From contig PABK01000009.1 of NCBI GenBank assembly GCA_002699145.1, forward strand, positions 1 to 64,000: a DNA stretch of 64,000 bases, written 5' to 3'. Made by a program: the position numbers and the translations under genes. Positions 58,011 through 64,000 of the stretch are shown in pieces (within the stretch, counting starts at the first letter, position 1; each line of letters begins with the position of its first letter). The DNA is from Halioglobus sp. Lineage in GTDB: Bacteria; Pseudomonadota; Gammaproteobacteria; Pseudomonadales; Halieaceae. The notes under the pieces were generated by a model. The model saw only the letters and a program-made list of their open reading frames with translations. It was not told where the DNA came from and did not search any database.

Positions 58011-60323
58011 GTGCTGCCCGAAGGCCACCGGCGTGACCTGCACTTGATACCGCGCGCACTCATCGTTCTCTTTCTCGGCTGGGCCGTCACCGCCGGCGCC
58101 GCGGCGCCCGCCGACCCGGCGACCGCGCCGCGCGAGGCCGCCTTTGTCGGCACCGAGGCCTGCGCGAGTTGCCACGCCGCGCAGTACGAGCTGTGGCGAG
58201 ACTCCCATCACGACCTCGCCATGCAGTTACCGGGGCCGGACAGCGTACTGGGCGATTTCGACGACGCCGAGTTCACCTACAACGGCTTCACCACGCGCTT
58301 CTACCGCGACGGGGAGCGCTACATGGTGCGCACCGACGGCGAGGACGGCGAACCCGCCGAGTTCGAGGTGGCCTACGTGTTCGGCGTCTACCCGTTGCAG
58401 CAGTACCTGCTGCCGCTGTCGCGCGGCCGCCTGCAGGCGCTGAGTATCGCCTGGGACGCGCGGCCCGGGGACCAGGGCGGACAGCGCTGGTACCACCTGT
58501 ACCCGGACGAGCGCGTGGACCACGAGGACCCGCTGCACTGGACCGGGCCCTACCAGAACTGGAACACGCGCTGCGCGGAATGCCACTCCACCGACGTGCG
58601 CAAGAACTACGACGCGGAATCGCGCAGCTTCGACACGCAGTTCGAGGCCGTCGACGTCGGCTGCGAGGCCTGCCACGGCCCCGGCAGCGTGCACGTGGAG
58701 CGGGCCAGCGCGGACCAGCTGGCCGGCGGCAGCGGCCTGCTCACCGCGCTGGCCCAGCGCGGCAACTGGTCGCTGCCCGCGGGCGCCCACATCGCCAGGC
58801 GCGCACAGCAGCCCGCCTCCAACGCGCAGATCGACAACTGCGGGCGCTGCCACGCGCGCCGCGGCACGCTGGGCGATTACCACTACGGCCGGCCCCTGCT
58901 GGACACCCACCGCCTGTCGCTGCCGGAATCGCCACTGTACTACCCGGACGGGCAGATACTGGACGAGGTGTACGTCTACGGTTCCTTTGTGCAGAGCGCC
59001 ATGCACATGGCCGGCGTGGTCTGCAGCAACTGCCACGAACCTCACAGCCTCGCGCTGCGCGCGCCGGATAACGGCGTGTGCGCCCAGTGCCACCTGCCCG
59101 CGCGCTACGACCACACGGCGCACCACCATCACGCCTCCGGTTCGGCGGGGGCGCTGTGCGCCAACTGCCATATGCCGGAGACCACCTACATGGGCGTGGA
59201 CCCGCGCCGCGACCACAGCATGCGCGTGCCGCGGCCTGACCTCAGCGCCGTGATCGGCACGCCCAACGCCTGTAACCAGTGCCACCAGGACCGCGACGCG
59301 CGCTGGGCGCTGGACGCCCTGGCCGACTGGGGCGTGCAGTTCCGCGACACCGCCCGCCACCCGGCGCGGGTCTTCGCGCGCTTCGAGCAGGGCGACGAAC
59401 GCGTGGTGCCCAGCCTGGCGCGCATCGCCGCCGACAGCGGCAGCGCGCCCATTTGGCGCGCCACCGCCATGGAGGCGCTGGGGCGCGCGGGCGGACGCGA
59501 CGCCATGCAGACCGCGGCGATGCTGCTCTACGACGATGACCCGCTACTGCGCAGCAGCACCGTGCGCGCGCTGCAGTTCCTGCCGGTGGAGCAGCGCGTG
59601 CGCCTGCTCATGCCGCTGGCGGACGACGCGGTGACCTCGGTACGCATGGAGGTGGCCAGTTCACTGGCCGCCGTGCCCCTGCAGCAGCTGTCCCCGGAAC
59701 AGGCGGCGGCATTGCGCGCGCTGTACGACGAGTACACGGCGATACTCGGCCGCCACGCCGACATGCCGGGCATGCAGATGCAGCTGGGCATTTTCTACAG
59801 CGAGCGCGGCGACTACCCGGCGGCGGAGCGCGCCTACCGCGAGGCGCTGGCCAGCAACCCGCAACTCATCCCCGCCTACCTCAACCTGGCGGACCTGTTG
59901 CGCGCGCAGGCGCGCGACGACGAGGCGCGCAAGCAGTTGCTGCAGGCGCTGGCCATCGTGCCGGAGCACGGGCCGACCCTGCACGCGCTGGGGCTGCTGG
60001 AAACGCGCGGTGACAACCGCGAGGCGGCGCTGGACTACCTGCGCCGGGCGGCCGAGGTGGAGACCGGCGGCACACGCCACCGCTTCGTCTACGCCATCGC
60101 CCTGCACGACCTGGGTCAGCCGCGCGCGGCCATCGAGCAGCTGCAGGCGCTGCTGCGCAGTGTGCCGCGCAACCAGGACGTGCTGCTGGCCCTGGCCAAC
60201 TACAACGCCGGGCTCGGCCAGCGCAGCGAGGCCGCCGCCTACGCGCGCACGCTGCTGGACATCGCGCCGCGCAACCGCGCCTACCAGGATCTCTACCGCC
60301 GCCTGTCCATGCCCGGACCCTGA
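58011..60323 (+). CDS. Octaheme c-type cytochrome with TPR repeats
   Basis: A 770-residue periplasmic protein with a signal peptide (hydrophobic core LIVLFLGWAVTAGAAA). Eight CxxCH heme motifs occur in order: CASCH, CAECH, CEACH, CGRCH, CSNCH, CAQCH, CANCH and CNQCH, between about residues 50 and 425. A HEAT-like region follows, then tetratricopeptide repeats from about 580 (GDYPAAERAYREALASNPQ, PAYLNLADLLRAQARDDEARKQLL). It probably moves electrons to or from a partner held by the TPRs; the substrate is unknown. Start is GTG 58011 or TTG 58044, both with weak ribosome-binding sites. Confidence 0.9.
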   Translation: MLPEGHRRDLHLIPRALIVLFLGWAVTAGAAAPADPATAPREAAFVGTEACASCHAAQYELWRDSHHDLAMQLPGPDSVLGDFDDAEFTYNGFTTRFYRDGERYMVRTDGEDGEPAEFEVAYVFGVYPLQQYLLPLSRGRLQALSIAWDARPGDQGGQRWYHLYPDERVDHEDPLHWTGPYQNWNTRCAECHSTDVRKNYDAESRSFDTQFEAVDVGCEACHGPGSVHVERASADQLAGGSGLLTALAQRGNWSLPAGAHIARRAQQPASNAQIDNCGRCHARRGTLGDYHYGRPLLDTHRLSLPESPLYYPDGQILDEVYVYGSFVQSAMHMAGVVCSNCHEPHSLALRAPDNGVCAQCHLPARYDHTAHHHHASGSAGALCANCHMPETTYMGVDPRRDHSMRVPRPDLSAVIGTPNACNQCHQDRDARWALDALADWGVQFRDTARHPARVFARFEQGDERVVPSLARIAADSGSAPIWRATAMEALGRAGGRDAMQTAAMLLYDDDPLLRSSTVRALQFLPVEQRVRLLMPLADDAVTSVRMEVASSLAAVPLQQLSPEQAAALRALYDEYTAILGRHADMPGMQMQLGIFYSERGDYPAAERAYREALASNPQLIPAYLNLADLLRAQARDDEARKQLLQALAIVPEHGPTLHALGLLETRGDNREAALDYLRRAAEVETGGTRHRFVYAIALHDLGQPRAAIEQLQALLRSVPRNQDVLLALANYNAGLGQRSEAAAYARTLLDIAPRNRAYQDLYRRLSMPGP

Positions 60324-60333
60324 GCGCGGCGCG

Positions 60334-61161
60334 TCAGGCCGCCGCGGGCACCAGCGCCATGCAGGTATCCCACAGCTGTCGCCGCGCCCGCGCGTCCTCG
60401 ACCAGTTTGTGCGTGGGCGCGGGTTTGGCCTTGTCGAAGTACTGCCCGGTGGGCGCCTGCGCCGCGTCCAGGCCGGCCAGGTAGAGCGTGGTGCGCGCGC
60501 CTTTCTGCGGCGTGGTGAACAGCCGCCGCAGGAAGAACTGCGCCAGGGGCGGGTAGTTGCCCAGTATGCCGGTGTTGACCGCACCGGGATGCAGTGCGTT
60601 CACCGCGATGCGCTGCTCGCGCCAACGTTCCGCCAGCTCGCGCGCGAGCATGGTCATAACCAGTTTGGACTGGCCGTAGGAGGCATTGCGATTGTAGTTT
60701 GTCCAGCCGCGGAAGCTGTCCGGGTTGAGCTTGCCGAACCTGTGCATCAGCGAGGTCACGAAAATGACCTGGGACGGCGCCGCCGACGACAGCGCCGGCT
60801 CCAGCTCCAGGGTGAGCTGCAGCTGCGACAGGGCGTTCACCGCGAATTGCAGCTCCAGGCCGTCCTCGGTGATGACCTCCTCGTTGCTCATCAGTCCCGC
60901 GTTGTTGATCAACAGGTCCAGGCGTTCATGGCCGGCCAGGAACGCGGCCGCGCAGGCGCGCACGCTGGACAGCGAAGCCAGGTCCAGGTCGAGCAATTCC
61001 AGCCTGTCGTTGCCGCTGGCCGCCGCGATCTCCTCGCGCGCTGCCTCGGCCCTGCCGCGGTTGCGATTGGCCATGACAATGCGGTGCCCGGCGCGCGCCA
61101 GTTCCAGCGCGGTCACCTTGCCGATGCCACTGGTGCTGCCGGTGATCATTATCGTTTTCAT
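60334..61161 (-). CDS. Short-chain dehydrogenase/reductase
   Basis: A 275-residue classical SDR. Cofactor motif TGSTSGIG near the N-terminus with R/N-rich MANRNRGRA suggesting NADP(H), NNAGLMS, catalytic Ser in FVTSLMHR and the YGQSK Tyr-Lys pair. The N-S-Y-K arrangement and length resemble retinol-dehydrogenase-like or oxidoreductase YciK-like SDRs; substrate unknown. It lies 14 bases downstream of the epoxide-hydrolase-like gene on the same strand, and the two may act on the same xenobiotic or lipid. Confidence 0.88.
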   Translation of the reverse strand: MKTIMITGSTSGIGKVTALELARAGHRIVMANRNRGRAEAAREEIAAASGNDRLELLDLDLASLSSVRACAAAFLAGHERLDLLINNAGLMSNEEVITEDGLELQFAVNALSQLQLTLELEPALSSAAPSQVIFVTSLMHRFGKLNPDSFRGWTNYNRNASYGQSKLVMTMLARELAERWREQRIAVNALHPGAVNTGILGNYPPLAQFFLRRLFTTPQKGARTTLYLAGLDAAQAPTGQYFDKAKPAPTHKLVEDARARRQLWDTCMALVPAAA

Positions 61162-61175
61162 CGGTTACTCCTGCT

Positions 61176-62174
61176 TCAATCCAGGCTGGCGAGAAAGTCC
61201 AGCAGCCGCGCGTTGACCGCCGCGGGCTGCTCCTGCTGCACGAAATGGCCCGCGCCGGGGATAAGGTCCATACCACGCAGGTCGCGCACCCGCTCGCGCA
61301 TGTGTTCGAACTGCGCCGCGCTGCCCAGCTTTACCACCGGGTCCTCCTGGCCACCGACAAACAGTGCCGGGATCTCGACCGCGGCGTGGGCGCGCGCTCG
61401 GGACAGGCGCCAGTTGCGGTCCATCGCGCGGTAGCCATTGATCCCGCCGGCGAAGGCCAGTTCCGGTCCCGCCGCCAGGTATTCCCGGACATAGTAGTCG
61501 AAGTCCCGCGCGTCCAGCCACGGCCAGGGCGGCGCCGCGGGGGGATCGGCGAGGACGTCGATATAGGCGGTGCCCTGCGTCGGGTAGGCGGTCCAGTCCA
61601 GCAGGTCACCGTCGGCGCTGAGCGCCCAGAACAATTTGGCGAGGAATTCGCGCTCGCGCCCCAGGGTGCTCTGCTCCGCCACGCCCTCGGCCTGGTAGTA
61701 GTGCATGTGAAAAAAGTGCTGCCGCGCGATGTCCGCGTAGAGCTGTGACGGCGGCACGTCGCTGCCGCCCGCCAGGGGCATGTCGTAGGGTACGCACAGC
61801 GCGACCACGCCGCGCAGGCGCGGCGCGTGGTACAGCGCCATGTGCCAGGCGAGGTTGGCGCCGAAGTCGTGGCCGACGAGCACCGCGCGGTCGGCGCCGA
61901 AATGCGCCAGTACCGCCAGGACATCGGCGCTGAGCTGGTCGACAGCGTAGGCATCGCTGTGCGCCGGCCGCGAGCTGCGGCCGTAACCGCGCATGTCCAG
62001 GGCCACGGCGCGGTAGCCGGCCTGCGCCAGCGCCGGCAGCTGGTGGCGCCAGCTGTACCAGAGTCCCGGGAAGCCGTGGCAGAGCACCACCAGCGGCCCC
62101 TCGCCCATGACGGCCAGGTGCAGGGCAACGCCGTTGGCGCGCAGCTGCAGATGCGTGCAGCCCGGCACTTCCAC
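61176..62174 (-). CDS. Alpha/beta hydrolase, epoxide-hydrolase-like
   Basis: A 332-residue alpha/beta-fold enzyme. Oxyanion motif CHGFPGLWYSW, nucleophile Asp in VGHDFGANLAW, as in epoxide hydrolases rather than esterases, cap-domain tyrosines (HMHYYQ), acid in GGQEDPVVK and His in GAGHFVQQEQP. GTG at 62174 (5 bases after the YceI stop) is the most likely start, with a second GTG at 62168; the open frame farther upstream overlaps yceI. Substrate unknown, but hydration of an epoxide followed by the neighbouring SDR is plausible. Confidence 0.87.
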   Translation of the reverse strand: MEVPGCTHLQLRANGVALHLAVMGEGPLVVLCHGFPGLWYSWRHQLPALAQAGYRAVALDMRGYGRSSRPAHSDAYAVDQLSADVLAVLAHFGADRAVLVGHDFGANLAWHMALYHAPRLRGVVALCVPYDMPLAGGSDVPPSQLYADIARQHFFHMHYYQAEGVAEQSTLGREREFLAKLFWALSADGDLLDWTAYPTQGTAYIDVLADPPAAPPWPWLDARDFDYYVREYLAAGPELAFAGGINGYRAMDRNWRLSRARAHAAVEIPALFVGGQEDPVVKLGSAAQFEHMRERVRDLRGMDLIPGAGHFVQQEQPAAVNARLLDFLASLD

Positions 62175-62178
62175 CGGG

Positions 62179-62775
62179 TCAGCCGGCGGGGCTGAACACC
62201 AGGTGCACGGTGATGGGTATGGCGTTGCTGATCGCGCGCAACCCGGCAATCTCGCGCAGCGCCTCGATACCGGCGGCCAGGCCGAAATCAGCGGCGTTGA
62301 GCAGCACCGGCCGCGCGCTGAACACCTGCAATGGACCGCCCTGCTCACCCACCGCGACCAGCGGCACGGTGAGCTTGCCCTCCAGTCCGTGCAGCGACAG
62401 TCGCACCGGCACCTCGGCGGATACCGTGCCGCCCTCCGCCGCCGCGGCGAGCAGGGCCGGCTCAATCTGTGCGGTCACCGTGGCGGTGGGAAACTTCACG
62501 GTTTCAAACAACAACTCACGCATGCGTTCATTGCGGATGTCGATGAGGGTCTGCACGCTGTTCAGGTCGACGCTCACCTGCACGCCGCCATCGGCGGAGA
62601 TAAAGCCGAGCAGCGAGCCGAAGCTGTGCAGTTCGCCGATGGCGTCGTTCTTGATCGAGACGAAGTTGATGGACGAGCGCTGCGCATCCAGTTCCCACTG
62701 GGCGTGGGCCGACGCCCAGGGCAGCAACAGGACGCACAGGAACAACAGGCCGCGGGTAGTGAGTGTGTGTCGCAT
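62179..62775 (-). CDS. YceI-family periplasmic protein
   Basis: A 198-residue lipocalin-like protein with signal peptide MRHTLTTRGLLFLCVLLLPWASAHAQ. YceI proteins bind polyisoprenoid-type ligands in a beta-barrel; LDAQRSSINFVSIKND and FPTATVTAQIEP mark the family. AGGGG lies 7 bases before the ATG at 62775. It starts a same-strand run with the hydrolase and SDR. Role is unknown; binding a quinone or isoprenoid is the usual inference. Confidence 0.88.
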   Translation of the reverse strand: MRHTLTTRGLLFLCVLLLPWASAHAQWELDAQRSSINFVSIKNDAIGELHSFGSLLGFISADGGVQVSVDLNSVQTLIDIRNERMRELLFETVKFPTATVTAQIEPALLAAAAEGGTVSAEVPVRLSLHGLEGKLTVPLVAVGEQGGPLQVFSARPVLLNAADFGLAAGIEALREIAGLRAISNAIPITVHLVFSPAG

Positions 62776-62860
62776 GGTCGTACCCCTGCAGTGGCTCCGT
62801 GGGTGAAGGCCTACACTAAGTCCTGTGCGCGCGCGAGGCAAGTGTGGCCGGCGCGGCCGC

Positions 62861-64000
<1,140 letters not shown>

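Overview
The window reads as chromosome from a GC-rich gammaproteobacterium, probably marine or salt-exposed. Its housekeeping blocks keep gene orders familiar from Pseudomonas and relatives: efp/epmA, serB divergent from an AhpA/YtjB-type gene, parC, glnA-(DUF4124)-ntrB-ntrC, secB-grx-rhodanese divergent from gpmI-envC-ctpA-yibQ, hisBHAF, mutY-yggX. Ectoine synthesis genes with a sodium-coupled transporter point to a saline habitat. A Halieaceae/Cellvibrionales-like bacterium would fit, but this is inference from gene content, not from a database match.

Layout. 1-14,100: elongation factor P and its lysine ligase, a PilZ-like protein, SerB, a membrane protein, topoisomerase IV subunit A, a cNMP-binding protein, ElaA, Dtd, TypA and ThiI. 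14,100-19,310: the nitrogen-control locus. glnA and ntrBC each have NtrC-type palindromes and a -24/-12 promoter in front, so sensor, regulator and target form a closed circuit. 19,350-30,930: TrmL, SecB, redox proteins, phosphoglycerate mutase, cell-envelope proteins (EnvC-like, CtpA, YibQ), histidine genes, MutY and YggX, with two clusters of REP-like palindromes between genes.

31,043-32,975: tRNA-Phe followed by a short AT-richer island. It carries a DUF6933-like gene and a HigBA/NadS-type toxin-antitoxin pair, and ends in a damaged copy of the tRNA 3' half, the footprint of tRNA-targeted integration. Beyond it lies a non-coding stretch with repeated TATGTCGA-type motifs. 33,400-42,530: an ArsB/NhaD-type transporter with a DauA-like SulP carrier, a tiny ribbon-helix-helix-like protein, a sugar-epimerase-like SDR, and ectABC plus an SSS symporter.

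42,700-48,050 is the most accessory-looking coding region. It holds a GH10 lipoprotein with a cysteine-rich head, a CPBP membrane protease, a PqqD-like domain fused to a glycosyltransferase-like domain, a two-TM potassium-channel-like protein and a small membrane protein. 48,026-52,231: a SelD fused to an FAD oxidoreductase, tRNA 2-selenouridine synthase and RdgC. 52,400-62,800: a flavoprotein, a glyoxalase-fold protein, a single polypeptide carrying sensor, PP2C phosphatase, kinase and STAS modules of a partner switch, an amidotransferase, an eight-heme cytochrome with TPRs, an SDR, an epoxide-hydrolase-like enzyme and a YceI protein. The window ends inside parE.
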